Of a stretch of DNA of 20,918 nucleotides, positions 8,133 through 16,022 are shown piece by piece. The position numbers and the translations under genes were made by a program. The DNA is taken from positions 1 to 20,918 of the forward strand of contig JANLPR010000197.1 of NCBI GenBank assembly GCA_031367345.1, read 5' to 3'. Source of the stretch: JADKIH01 sp031367345 (lineage in GTDB: Bacteria; Bacteroidota; Bacteroidia; AKYH767-A; 2013-40CM-41-45). Position 1 is the stretch's first letter. Each line of letters opens with the position of its first letter. The notes below the pieces were generated by a model. It had not been told where the DNA came from. It saw only the letters and a program-made list of their open reading frames with translations, and ran no database searches.

Positions 8133-9176
8133 TTAATGCAAAATTTTATAGACTAATTCTTTTAATAGTTGGCCATCGTTCGATGATGCATTGTTGATTC
8201 CTTTCGACTTAGCATCGTAATCGCGAATAAATGAAATATTGCGAATGCAATCGTTAAGTGTGTAAGCTCTCGAAGCAGCTTCATAGTCTTTCACAAAATA
8301 GGGATTCACACCAAGTGCCTCTGCTGCTTTTTCACCGACACGATGATCCAATTTATGAAGCTGGATCACCTTTAAAAAGTAACTGTATAGTTGCGTATTG
8401 GTAAGTACCATCGGATTATTTTTAGGGTTAGCAATAAAATAATTGACGATCTGATTGGCTTTGTAAACATTTCTTTTAGTTAATGCACTCTGTAATTCAA
8501 AAACATTGAACTCTTTACTGATTCCAATATTTTCTTCCACCATAGAAGCTGTAATCTCCACTCCAGGTTTTATACTCAAAATCAATTTACCCAATTCATT
8601 ATTGATCTTACTTAAGTCATTGCCCAAGTATTCCGACATCAAAATGACAGCTTTTTGGTTGATCAAATAACCAAGGGATAAAACGCGAGCTTTAATCCAT
8701 TCCGGAATTTGATTGTCGTACAATTTTTTTGAATCAAACAACAATGCACTTTTCTCAATTGTCTTTGTTAGTTTTTTTCGTTTGTCGAGCGACTTATATT
8801 TATAGCAAAAAACGAGAATTGTAGATGGGGTAGGTTTAAGTAAATATTCTACCAGCGGATCTTTGAAGTCTTTATCTTTTGTACCTGCTTCTTTCTCTTT
8901 CTCAGAAAAACTTTTAATGTTTTGTGCTTCCTTAACGATAACAACCTGATGAGTCGACATCATCGGATATCTTTTAGCATAAGACACGAGTGTAGGAGCA
9001 TCTACATCTTTTCCATAGAGGATAGACTGATTGAACTCTTTCTCACTTTCCGACAAAACATTATTCTCAATAAAATCTGCGATCTGGTCAATATAAAAAG
9101 TTTCTTCACCCTGTAAAAAATAAATCGGGCGATAAATCTTTTTCTTTAATTCATTGATGATCTGGTCGAATGTCAT
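8133..9176 (-). CDS. holA: DNA polymerase III subunit delta (clamp loader)
   Basis: The 347-residue protein is the delta subunit, which opens the beta sliding clamp as part of the clamp loader. The diagnostic N-terminal segment is RPIYFLQGEETFYIDQIADF (residues 16-35), followed by a RecA-like region with YAKRYPMMSTHQVVIVKEAQ and LLKPTPSTILVFCYKYKSLDKRKK. The C-terminal collar region contains NVFELQSALTKRNVYKANQI and a helical tail ending LLKELVYKIL. Length fits the family (about 330-350). It lies 16 bases downstream of the AMP nucleosidase gene and 15 bases upstream of the EVE gene, a compact arrangement that suggests one transcript. Sequence conservation of delta is weak in general, but the N-terminal motif makes this call firm. 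Confidence 0.93.
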   Translation of the reverse strand: MTFDQIINELKKKIYRPIYFLQGEETFYIDQIADFIENNVLSESEKEFNQSILYGKDVDAPTLVSYAKRYPMMSTHQVVIVKEAQNIKSFSEKEKEAGTKDKDFKDPLVEYLLKPTPSTILVFCYKYKSLDKRKKLTKTIEKSALLFDSKKLYDNQIPEWIKARVLSLGYLINQKAVILMSEYLGNDLSKINNELGKLILSIKPGVEITASMVEENIGISKEFNVFELQSALTKRNVYKANQIVNYFIANPKNNPMVLTNTQLYSYFLKVIQLHKLDHRVGEKAAEALGVNPYFVKDYEAASRAYTLNDCIRNISFIRDYDAKSKGINNASSNDGQLLKELVYKILH

Positions 9177-9192
9177 ATCCTAAATTTAGTTT

Positions 9193-9963
9193 TTAGAAAC
9201 GAAGATGTTTAACTGTAAGACCGTTGTTCTTTAATTCATTTAGAGAATCAATACCAATTGTAATGTGATTATTAACATAACTTTCGGTTACTTTTTTATC
9301 GCTTTCAGCAGTCTTTACTCCTGTCGAGATCATTGGTTGATCTGAAACGAGTAGTAAGGCACCGGTAGGAATTTTATTTGCAAACCCTGCAACAAAGATT
9401 GTTGCTGTTTCCATGTCGATAGCCATTGAACGCGTGCTTTCTAAATATTTTTTAAATTCTTTATCATGTTCCCAAACACGTCGGTTAGTGGTAAATACCG
9501 TTCCCGTCCAATAGTCCATATCATGATTTCTGATAGTCGTAGACACAGCTTTCTGCAAGTTAAAGGCAGGAAGAGCCGGGACTTCAGGTGGGAAATAATC
9601 GTTGGAAGTACCTTCACCGCGGATCGCAGCAATGGGAAGAATTAAATCTCCAACCGCATTTTTCTTTTTTAATCCGCCACATTTTCCTAAGAAAAGAACT
9701 GCTTTTGGTTTGATTGCAGAAAGGAGATCCATAATCAAAGCAGCATTCGGGCTACCAATTCCGAAGTTGATAATGGTAATGCCGTTGTGAGTTGCATTGG
9801 GCATCGGTTTGTCGAGACCATTAACTGGTACATTGTTCCATTCTGCAAACATTTTTACATAGAGATGAAAGTTTGTTAGCAAGATATAATCTCCAAAATC
9901 AGCTAATGCGGTTCCGGTGTAACGCGGAAGCCAGTTGTCAACAATTTCTTTTTTATTGTTCAT
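9193..9963 (-). CDS. amn: AMP nucleosidase, short Bacteroidota form
   Basis: The 256-residue protein belongs to the purine nucleoside phosphorylase/MTA nucleosidase fold. It opens with EIVDNWLPRYTGTALADFGDYILLTNF, which in this phylum marks annotated AMP nucleosidases, enzymes that split AMP to adenine and ribose 5-phosphate and so tune the adenylate pool. Visible fold features are INFGIGSPNAALIMDLL (nucleotide-phosphate region), VLFLGKCGGLK at 89-99, the active-site strand MAIDMETATIF at 180-190 with Glu185, and Asp208 in VSDQP. Compared with E. coli Amn (about 480 residues) it lacks the extra N-terminal domain, as is normal here. It appears to be the first gene of the amn-holA-EVE group. 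Fold is certain; AMP as the substrate follows from family knowledge. Confidence 0.9.
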   Translation of the reverse strand: MNNKKEIVDNWLPRYTGTALADFGDYILLTNFHLYVKMFAEWNNVPVNGLDKPMPNATHNGITIINFGIGSPNAALIMDLLSAIKPKAVLFLGKCGGLKKKNAVGDLILPIAAIRGEGTSNDYFPPEVPALPAFNLQKAVSTTIRNHDMDYWTGTVFTTNRRVWEHDKEFKKYLESTRSMAIDMETATIFVAGFANKIPTGALLLVSDQPMISTGVKTAESDKKVTESYVNNHITIGIDSLNELKNNGLTVKHLRF

Positions 9964-9990
9964 AGATGTACATTCGTAAAAAAATAATTT

Positions 9991-10467
9991 GTGCAGTTGC
10001 CTCGCTTAAATTTTCCTGATTATGATTTCAAATTGCAGCGAACAACCGATGAGCTGCAAAGGTTGCAAATTTTTGATATAATCCGTAAAAAATATGTTCG
10101 ATTAACACCGGAAGAATGGGTTAGACAACATTTAATTCAATTTCTTGTGAATGAACGAAAGTTTCCTCAGTCGTTGTTAAGTGTTGAAAAAAAGTTGTTA
10201 ATAAATGGACTTGAAAAAAGAACAGATTTGGTTGTTTACTCTAACTCCTTGCAGCCGCTTATGTTAGCAGAGTGCAAAGCTCCGGAAGTCACTATTAACC
10301 AAGCGGTATTTGATCAGGCTGCCCGTTACAATCTGACGTTGAATGTCAGTTATTTTTTATTGAGTAACGGTCTGGAAACCTTTACATGTAGGATCGATCA
10401 TTTGAACAAACGCTACGATTTTTTGCAAGAAGTGCCTTATTATGAGGAGTTGAAGAGTTTAACGTAA
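9991..10467 (+). CDS. Stand-alone HsdR N-terminal-type protein (PD-(D/E)XK nuclease fold)
   Basis: The 158-residue protein matches the small Bacteroidota family annotated as type I restriction enzyme R protein N-terminal domain. Early residues carry IFDIIRKKYVRLTPEEWVRQH (27-47), the signature of this family. The nuclease-type core shows Asp79 in KRTDLVVY and Glu94-x-Lys96 in MLAECKAP, that is the D...ExK pattern, followed by INQAVFDQAARYN. The start is GTG at 9991: a TAA lies two codons upstream and the product then begins LPRLNFPDYDFKL as expected. There is no helicase domain and no hsdM or hsdS nearby, so this is not a restriction system. In related genomes the gene commonly sits beside holA, which hints at a replication or repair role; that is inference. 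It diverges from amn across only 27 bases. No terminator is visible after it. Confidence 0.88.
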   Translation: MQLPRLNFPDYDFKLQRTTDELQRLQIFDIIRKKYVRLTPEEWVRQHLIQFLVNERKFPQSLLSVEKKLLINGLEKRTDLVVYSNSLQPLMLAECKAPEVTINQAVFDQAARYNLTLNVSYFLLSNGLETFTCRIDHLNKRYDFLQEVPYYEELKSLT

Positions 10468-10573
10468 CAATGTCATCTCTGTATCCAAGACCATAGCTTT
10501 TACTTCCAATGAAGCTAATGCAACTGTTTATTAAAAACATTGCAATCGTCTGACTGTCTTCGCCTTTTATGTA

Positions 10574-10604
10574 TTTGGTATTGCAAAAAATGGCAGTACA
10601 TTGT
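10574..10604 (+). promoter_or_regulatory. Promoter of the subtilisin-like protease gene
   Basis: TTTG at 10574-10577 is followed after exactly 19 bases by TACATTGT at 10597-10604, close to the Bacteroidota pattern TTTG-N19-TAnnTTTG, with mismatches in the last half of the -7 box. Transcription would begin near 10611, after the in-frame ATG at 10569 but before the ATG at 10629, which helps decide the protein start. The 161-base gap before the gene (10468-10628) holds nothing else. Confidence 0.55.
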
Positions 10605-10628
10605 GCGACAATTCTGAAAATCAAACCC

Positions 10629-13493
10629 ATGAAAAAAAATCAAGCAACTCTTTTGTTGCTGTTACTAACCGTATTTTCTCTTAAAGGAATAGCCAAAGAT
10701 ATTCAGCTTAATTCCAAAACGGAAAATGTAAAACCTACGCAAACACCAATTTTTTTGAAAAATGAATTGGTTGTTAAAGTAAAGCCAATCTATCGTGGGC
10801 AGTGTTCAGCACATGAAATTGGAATTGCTTCAATTCAAGCAGTACTGAATAAGTATAATGTATCAAGTGTAGAAAAGTTTTTTCCATTTTCAGTATTGCC
10901 GACATCCGTTTCAAATAAAGAAGGGCGTTCATTAGTTGATTTAACGTTAATCTATAAAATAAAATTTTCATCAGTAAATGATGAGATGGCAGTTGCGAGT
11001 GCATTGAATAGGACGGGTGTTTTAGCTTATGCAGAACCTGTTTATATTCAGAAAATGGATTATACTCCTAATGATCCTCAGTTAGGAAGTCAATATCAAT
11101 TTGCAAAGATCAGTGCGTTCGCTGCATGGGATGTTTGGAAGGGCGATACAAATACAGTAATCGGAATCGTGGATAGTGGAACAGACTGGGATCATCCCGA
11201 TTGTGCAGCTAATATTAAATTGAATTATAACGACCCGATCGATGGTATCGATAATGATAATGACGGATACATCGACAATTTTCGTGGTTGGGATATGAGT
11301 GAGAATGATAACAGTCCAATGAATGTAAACAGTGATCATGGTTCGCATGTAACAGGATGTGCAGCGGCTGTGACTGACAATGGAGTTGGAGTTTCTGGTC
11401 CGGCTTTTAATTGCAAAGTTTTACCGGTAAAAGCATCGTTAGATGCCAGTACAACTTCAATTGATAATGGGTACGATGGAATTGTTTATGCAGCAGATCA
11501 TGGAGCAAATGTGATTAATTGTTCATGGGGAAGAACAGGTGGGCCAAGTCAGTTTGAACAAGATGTCATTAATTATGCAGCAATCAATCACGACGTAACT
11601 GTTGTTTCTGCAGCAGGTAATGACGCTATAGAAGAAGAACATTATCCTTCATCGTATGACAATTGTGTTTCGGTTGCATCAACAAGCACAAATGATGGAC
11701 GTTCTAGTTTTTCAAGTTACGGATTTAGCATCGATGTATGTGCACCGGGAACTAATATACTTTCAACGGTGTTTAACGATAGCTATACCACTATGAGTGG
11801 AACATCAATGGCATCACCAATTGCAGCCGGATGCGCAGCAATGATAAAGAGTCGTTTTCCTACTATGACAGCCGGTCAAGTAGCAGAGCAGTTGAGAACA
11901 ACGGCCGATAATATTTATGGAACAGCGGGTAATATTTCGTTCACCGGAAAATTAGGAAAAGGAAGAGTGAATCTTTTCCGTGCAGTTTCAGATTCAACAT
12001 CGCCGGGAGTAATAGTGAAGAAATGGAATGTAACCGATGGCAACGATCACGTTTTTGTAATTGGCGATACCTTGAATGTGGTAAATCTTCTACAGAATTT
12101 CCTTCGACCAACAACTAATCTTGTTTGCTCATTAACGACAACATCCGGAAACTACTTACAGATATTGAACAGTACATGGACCGTTGGAGCGATGAATACT
12201 TTTGATAGTGTATTGAATGCTTCGAGTCCATTTAGAGTTGTTATAAAAGCAGGAACTCCACAAAATACAGTTGTTAATTTACGTCTTACACTTACAGATG
12301 GAACATGGACAGATATGTTTTCATATAAGTTGACGATCAATGAAGATTATTTGAATATCGATATAAATGATGTAGCAACATCTATTACAAGTAAAGGCCA
12401 AACAGGGTACAATCAAAGCGGACAAACTCCGGGAATTGGGTTTACATATCAAGGAGGGTCAACTTTATTGTATGAAATGAGTTTGATGGTTGGAGCAGGA
12501 AGTCAAACATCAGATAATTTTAGAGGAGCTACAGCAGGAGCAACAGATGCAGATTTTGCATCGGCTAGTACTGTTACACGTGTAATACCGAATGTAATTT
12601 CTGATTTTGATGCAACAGGAATATTCGTCGATAATGGCACAACATCTACCAATCCTGTGAATGTATTAGTAACACATCATGCTTATGCGTGGACTCCTGC
12701 ACCTGATAATAAATACATCATGGTTCAATATAGCATCAAGAATATTGGCATTACAACATTGACTAATTTTGCAGCAGGACTTGTTGCAGATTGGGATGTT
12801 GATTCATTTGCAAACAATAAAGCTAGTACTGACTTAGCAAGAAGAATGGGATATGTATGGTGTACTAATACAAGCGGACATTGGGTTGGAATAAAATTGC
12901 TTTCGCATACAGGGAGTTTCAATCACTATGCAATTGATAATTATGCAGCGAATGGAGGTTTGGATCTGTCTGATGGATTTACGGATGCAGAAAAATATAC
13001 ATCGATGACAACAATGCGATTGGATGCGGGTATAGCTCAAGCTGCCGGAGGAAACGATGTGATTAGTTCAGTATCAGCCAATGGATTTACTTTAGCACCG
13101 AATGATTCTGTAGAGGTAACTTTTGCATTAATTGCAGGAGAGGACTTAGGAATGATTCAGGCTGCCGCTGATGCTGCACAAGTAAAATACGATGACGTTG
13201 TTAGTGGAATTCAACCAATAGCTTCTGGGAATGAAACTAAGCTAAAAGGAATTTATCCTAATCCGACAAATAAGCAAAGCAGAATAGAATTTGAGTTGGC
13301 GAAGACAGGTAAAACATCTGTATCAATTTATAATGCAATTGGAGTAAAGGTTAAGGAAATACTGAATGAAAATTTGTCAACCGGGACTTATTCGTTGATT
13401 GTTGATACATCAGAACTTCCAGCCGGAAATTATATTTGTAGAATGGTGACAAATGAAAAAATTGCTTCATTGCCATTAAATGTGGTTCATTAA
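10629..13493 (+). CDS. Secreted subtilisin-like serine protease (S8) with T9SS type A sorting domain
   Basis: I start the protein at ATG 10629 (954 residues) because it gives a clean signal peptide (KKNQATLLLLLLTVFSLKG) and lies after the promoter; the in-frame ATG 60 bases upstream would bury that peptide. Residues about 40-145 look like a propeptide (NELVVKVKP...LAYAEPVYIQKMDYTPNDP). The S8 domain spans about 150-455 with the full triad: Asp182 in GIVDSGTDWDHP, His237 in DHGSHVTG, Ser393 in SGTSMASP, plus oxyanion Asn331 in AAGND. An acidic loop DGIDNDNDGYIDNFRGWD (205-222), probably calcium binding, is inserted between Asp and His as in many Bacteroidota subtilases. Residues about 460-870 are a beta-rich region I cannot name. 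Residues 871-954 are a type A sorting domain (YPNP, SIYNAIGVKV, LPAGNYICRM). It probably degrades extracellular protein. Monocistronic, with its own terminator. Confidence 0.95.
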   Translation: MKKNQATLLLLLLTVFSLKGIAKDIQLNSKTENVKPTQTPIFLKNELVVKVKPIYRGQCSAHEIGIASIQAVLNKYNVSSVEKFFPFSVLPTSVSNKEGRSLVDLTLIYKIKFSSVNDEMAVASALNRTGVLAYAEPVYIQKMDYTPNDPQLGSQYQFAKISAFAAWDVWKGDTNTVIGIVDSGTDWDHPDCAANIKLNYNDPIDGIDNDNDGYIDNFRGWDMSENDNSPMNVNSDHGSHVTGCAAAVTDNGVGVSGPAFNCKVLPVKASLDASTTSIDNGYDGIVYAADHGANVINCSWGRTGGPSQFEQDVINYAAINHDVTVVSAAGNDAIEEEHYPSSYDNCVSVASTSTNDGRSSFSSYGFSIDVCAPGTNILSTVFNDSYTTMSGTSMASPIAAGCAAMIKSRFPTMTAGQVAEQLRTTADNIYGTAGNISFTGKLGKGRVNLFRAVSDSTSPGVIVKKWNVTDGNDHVFVIGDTLNVVNLLQNFLRPTTNLVCSLTTTSGNYLQILNSTWTVGAMNTFDSVLNASSPFRVVIKAGTPQNTVVNLRLTLTDGTWTDMFSYKLTINEDYLNIDINDVATSITSKGQTGYNQSGQTPGIGFTYQGGSTLLYEMSLMVGAGSQTSDNFRGATAGATDADFASASTVTRVIPNVISDFDATGIFVDNGTTSTNPVNVLVTHHAYAWTPAPDNKYIMVQYSIKNIGITTLTNFAAGLVADWDVDSFANNKASTDLARRMGYVWCTNTSGHWVGIKLLSHTGSFNHYAIDNYAANGGLDLSDGFTDAEKYTSMTTMRLDAGIAQAAGGNDVISSVSANGFTLAPNDSVEVTFALIAGEDLGMIQAAADAAQVKYDDVVSGIQPIASGNETKLKGIYPNPTNKQSRIEFELAKTGKTSVSIYNAIGVKVKEILNENLSTGTYSLIVDTSELPAGNYICRMVTNEKIASLPLNVVH

Positions 13494-13512
13494 AACGTAT
13501 TAAATTGATTAT

Positions 13513-13550
13513 AAAAAAAGAGGTTCATACAACATGAACCTCTTTTTTTT
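13513..13550 (+). terminator. Intrinsic terminator after the subtilase gene
   Basis: Arms 13513-13528 and 13534-13549 are perfect 16-bp complements (core GAGGTTCAT/ATGAACCTC) around the loop ACAAC, followed by a run of T ending at 13550. It begins 20 bases after the stop codon. The A-run on its left side would also let it work on the other strand. Confidence 0.92.
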
Positions 13551-13633
13551 GTTCGTTTTTCGACGAAAGAGAGGGGGGTGATTTTAAAATGAGTTGGCTA
13601 GAGTACTGTTTAACAGAATACTGAGAGATTTTT

Positions 13634-13667
13634 TTTGTGCCGGCAATAAAATTGCCTTTAAAGTTGC
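13634..13667 (+). promoter_or_regulatory. Possible promoter of the DUF5606-oligoendopeptidase pair
   Basis: TTTG at 13634-13637 and TAAAGTTGC at 13659-13667 (one mismatch to TAnnTTTGC) are 21 bases apart, slightly wide for the Bacteroidota consensus. A start near 13673 would leave a leader of about 85 bases before the ATG at 13759. It follows a terminator, so some promoter is needed here. Confidence 0.4.
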
Positions 13668-13758
13668 ATGTTGATGAAATTGGAAATGCAGCCTACAGAT
13701 CTATTTGATAATTGTCTTTTTACTCCTACATTTGCTATCCATTATTAAAAAATCAATT

Positions 13759-14274
13759 ATGAATTTTAGAGAAATTATTTCTGTTCCGGGAATGAGCGGA
13801 TTATACAAAGTAGTAGCAAACAACAAAACCGGTTTCATCGTTGAATCGTTGGTTGATTCAAAGCGTACAGTAATCAGCAGCAGTCAGCGAATCATGACAT
13901 TGGTAGATATTGCTGTTTACACTGCCGGAGGTGAAATTCCATTGAAAGATATTTTCAAAAAAATACAGACTGCGGAAGGAAATAAATTGAAAGTCGATGT
14001 AAAAGGCGATGGACAAAAAATGAGAGATTACTTTAAGAAATTGGTTCCTGATTTTGAAGAAGATCGCGTCTATACCTCTGACATAAAAAAAATGCTTACG
14101 TGGTTTGATATGTTAGCGCCTCAGATTGATTTTTCAAAAGAGGAGACGGAAGAAGAGAAAGCAGTGGTTACAGAGAAAGACGAGAAGCATGTTTCAAAAA
14201 CGCATCATGAAGCTCACGGGCCAAGAACAGAAGGAGCGAAAAAAGCAACAGCACGTACTAGAAAAAAAGTTTAG
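13759..14274 (+). CDS. DUF5606-family protein of unknown function
   Basis: The start is placed at ATG 13759 (171 residues), since MNFREIISVPGMSGLYKVVA is the conserved opening of the family; the in-frame ATG at 13705 would add an unconserved hydrophobic stretch. Residues 1-60 look like a small beta-barrel (GMSGLYKVVANNKTGFIVES, then RTVISSSQRIMTLVDIAVYT), of the kind annotated as DUF5606 in Bacteroidota. A helical part follows at 60-120 (PLKDIFKKIQ, MRDYFKKLVPDFEEDRVY, DIKKMLTWFDMLAPQIDF). The tail, 125-171, is a charged low-complexity stretch rich in Glu, His and Lys that is probably disordered. No signal peptide or membrane segment, so it is cytoplasmic. It precedes the oligoendopeptidase by 3 bases and is surely co-transcribed with it. 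The function is not known. Confidence 0.85.
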   Translation: MNFREIISVPGMSGLYKVVANNKTGFIVESLVDSKRTVISSSQRIMTLVDIAVYTAGGEIPLKDIFKKIQTAEGNKLKVDVKGDGQKMRDYFKKLVPDFEEDRVYTSDIKKMLTWFDMLAPQIDFSKEETEEEKAVVTEKDEKHVSKTHHEAHGPRTEGAKKATARTRKKV

Positions 14275-14277
14275 TGA

Positions 14278-16002
14278 ATGGATAATTCAACAGTCAATTT
14301 GACAACAGAAAAAGTTGTTCGACATTTTTTACCGGAGAGTATCAATTTAAATGATTGGAATCTGATCGAACCATTTTTTAAATCATTAGTAGATCGCCAA
14401 AATAATTCTATCGACGATTTAATAAAATGGCTGAGTGATTTGAGCGAATTAGAAACTATTCTTGAAGAACATTCCGGTTGGTTATACATTCGAATGACTT
14501 GTGATACACAAGATAAAGCCCTTACTGAAGCCTATACTTATTTCGTTGAAGAGATCAGTCCTAAAATTGCTCCTTATCACGATCAAATTAATAAAAAATT
14601 AGTTGCTGAAAAGTTTGTAAGTTCATTGGACAAGCGTTTTGAGAATTACATAAAGGGTGTTCAGAATTCTATTAAACTATTTCGCGAAAAAAATATTTCC
14701 ATTCAGGCACAATTGTCAGTTAAAGAACAACAGTTCGGTGAAATTTCCGGAGCAATGAGTGTGGATGTGAATGGAAAAACACTTACACTACAACAAGCTG
14801 CTAATTTTTTGAAAGACCCGAATCGTGAATTGCGAAATCAGGTTTATCATCAGGTAGTAGATCGTAGAGCAGTAGATAGAGATCGATTAGATAGTTTGTT
14901 TAATGAGTTGATAAATTTGAGAACGCAAATTGCAAAAAATGCTGACTTTGAAAATTACCGCGATTACAAATTCGTTGAGCTCGATCGTTTCGATTATTCA
15001 GTGAATGATTGTATAGCATTTCATTCGTCGGTGAAAAACAGTATTGTACCTGTTCTCAACGATTTTATGGCTGAACGCAAAGCTCAGTTGAAAGTAACTT
15101 CCTTAAAGCCTTACGATCTTGAAGTAGATCCTCAAGGGAAAAATGATTTGAAGCCTTTCGAAAAAGGAACAGAGTTGCTAGATAAATCGATTGCATGTTT
15201 TTCTGAGATCGATGGATATTTTGGTCGTGTACTTACAACATTGAAATCGAAAGGATATACGGATCTCGATTCGAGAATTGGAAAAGCGCCTGGCGGTTAT
15301 AATTATCCATTGTACGAAAGTGGTGTTCCATTTATTTTTATGAATGCAAGTGGATCGCTTCGTGATGTTGTTACGATGGTTCATGAAGGTGGCCATGCAA
15401 TACATTCGATGCTAACAGCCGATCTTGATTTTATCGGGTTTAAATCGTTGCCTAGTGAAGTAGCTGAACTGGCATCAATGAGTATGGAGTTGATCTCAAT
15501 GGAACATTGGCAACATTTCTTTTCAAATGCCGATGATTTGAAGAGGGCGAAGAGAGAACAGTTAGAAAATGTAATTGAGGCTTTGCCTTGGATTGCCTGT
15601 ATAGATGCATTTCAACATTGGTTATATACAAATGCCGAACATACAGTTGAACAAAGAACTTCTCAATGGAAGAAACTCATTCTTGACTATTCATCTTCTT
15701 TAGTTGATTGGTCGGAAGATCAAAAAGCGTTAGAAGCAATGTGGCAAAAACAATTGCATTTGTTTGAAGTTCCCTTTTACTACATCGAATATGGAATGGC
15801 ACAGTTAGGTGCAATTGCGGTGTGGAGAAATTATAAGAACAATCCATCGAAAGCAATAGAGCAATATAAAAATGCATTGAGTTTGGGCTACACCATGAGT
15901 ATTCCTGAGATATACCAAGCAGCCGGAATTCGATTCGACTTCTCTGAAAATTATATCAAAGAGCTGATCGATTTTGTAAAACAAGAATTGAAAAAACTGT
16001 AA
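14278..16002 (+). CDS. M3-family oligoendopeptidase (PepF-like zinc metallopeptidase)
   Basis: The 574-residue protein is a cytoplasmic zinc peptidase that should cleave short peptides inside the cell, as PepF and thimet-like enzymes do. The zinc site is HEGGH at 369-373 within MVHEGGHAIHSML, with Glu370 as the catalytic base and Glu397 in VAELASMSMEL as the likely third zinc ligand, by analogy to thimet oligopeptidase. Upstream, GKAPGGYNYPLYESGVPFIFMNASGS (336-360) is the conserved substrate-binding strand, and near the end YYIEYGMAQLGAIAVWRNY carries the family Tyr/His-type active-site strand. The N-terminal 200 residues are the usual helical domain. No signal peptide is present. Translation starts 3 bases after the stop of the DUF5606 gene. 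The last three codons form the left arm of the terminator that follows. Family call is certain. Confidence 0.95.
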   Translation: MDNSTVNLTTEKVVRHFLPESINLNDWNLIEPFFKSLVDRQNNSIDDLIKWLSDLSELETILEEHSGWLYIRMTCDTQDKALTEAYTYFVEEISPKIAPYHDQINKKLVAEKFVSSLDKRFENYIKGVQNSIKLFREKNISIQAQLSVKEQQFGEISGAMSVDVNGKTLTLQQAANFLKDPNRELRNQVYHQVVDRRAVDRDRLDSLFNELINLRTQIAKNADFENYRDYKFVELDRFDYSVNDCIAFHSSVKNSIVPVLNDFMAERKAQLKVTSLKPYDLEVDPQGKNDLKPFEKGTELLDKSIACFSEIDGYFGRVLTTLKSKGYTDLDSRIGKAPGGYNYPLYESGVPFIFMNASGSLRDVVTMVHEGGHAIHSMLTADLDFIGFKSLPSEVAELASMSMELISMEHWQHFFSNADDLKRAKREQLENVIEALPWIACIDAFQHWLYTNAEHTVEQRTSQWKKLILDYSSSLVDWSEDQKALEAMWQKQLHLFEVPFYYIEYGMAQLGAIAVWRNYKNNPSKAIEQYKNALSLGYTMSIPEIYQAAGIRFDFSENYIKELIDFVKQELKKL

Positions 16003-16022
16003 GGTACGTACAGTTTTTTTTT
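15991..16022 (+). terminator. Intrinsic terminator overlapping the oligoendopeptidase stop codon
   Basis: AAAAAACTGTA at 15991-16001 pairs with TACAGTTTTTT at 16009-16019 around the loop AGGTACG, and nine T run to 16022. The left arm is made by the last codons of the gene (Lys-Lys-Leu) and the first two bases of the TAA stop, so ribosomes finishing translation would cover part of the hairpin. Confidence 0.8.

Noticed and set aside
9991..10467. Part of a type I restriction-modification system
   Set aside because: No helicase domain, hsdM or hsdS is nearby; the protein is complete at 158 residues in a conserved housekeeping setting.
10569..10628. Upstream ATG adding 20 residues to the subtilase
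   Set aside because: It would place a non-hydrophobic, Cys- and Lys-containing stretch before the signal peptide, and it lies upstream of the predicted promoter. ATG 10629 is preferred.
10382..10630. 82-codon minus-strand frame across the HsdR-N gene end and the spacer
   Set aside because: It overlaps the end of a well-supported plus gene and the protease promoter, and its product resembles no family and is rich in Cys and Ser as antisense frames often are.
13705..13758. Upstream ATG adding 18 hydrophobic residues to the DUF5606 protein
   Set aside because: The family begins at MNFREII; the extra residues look like translated spacer and would create a false membrane segment.
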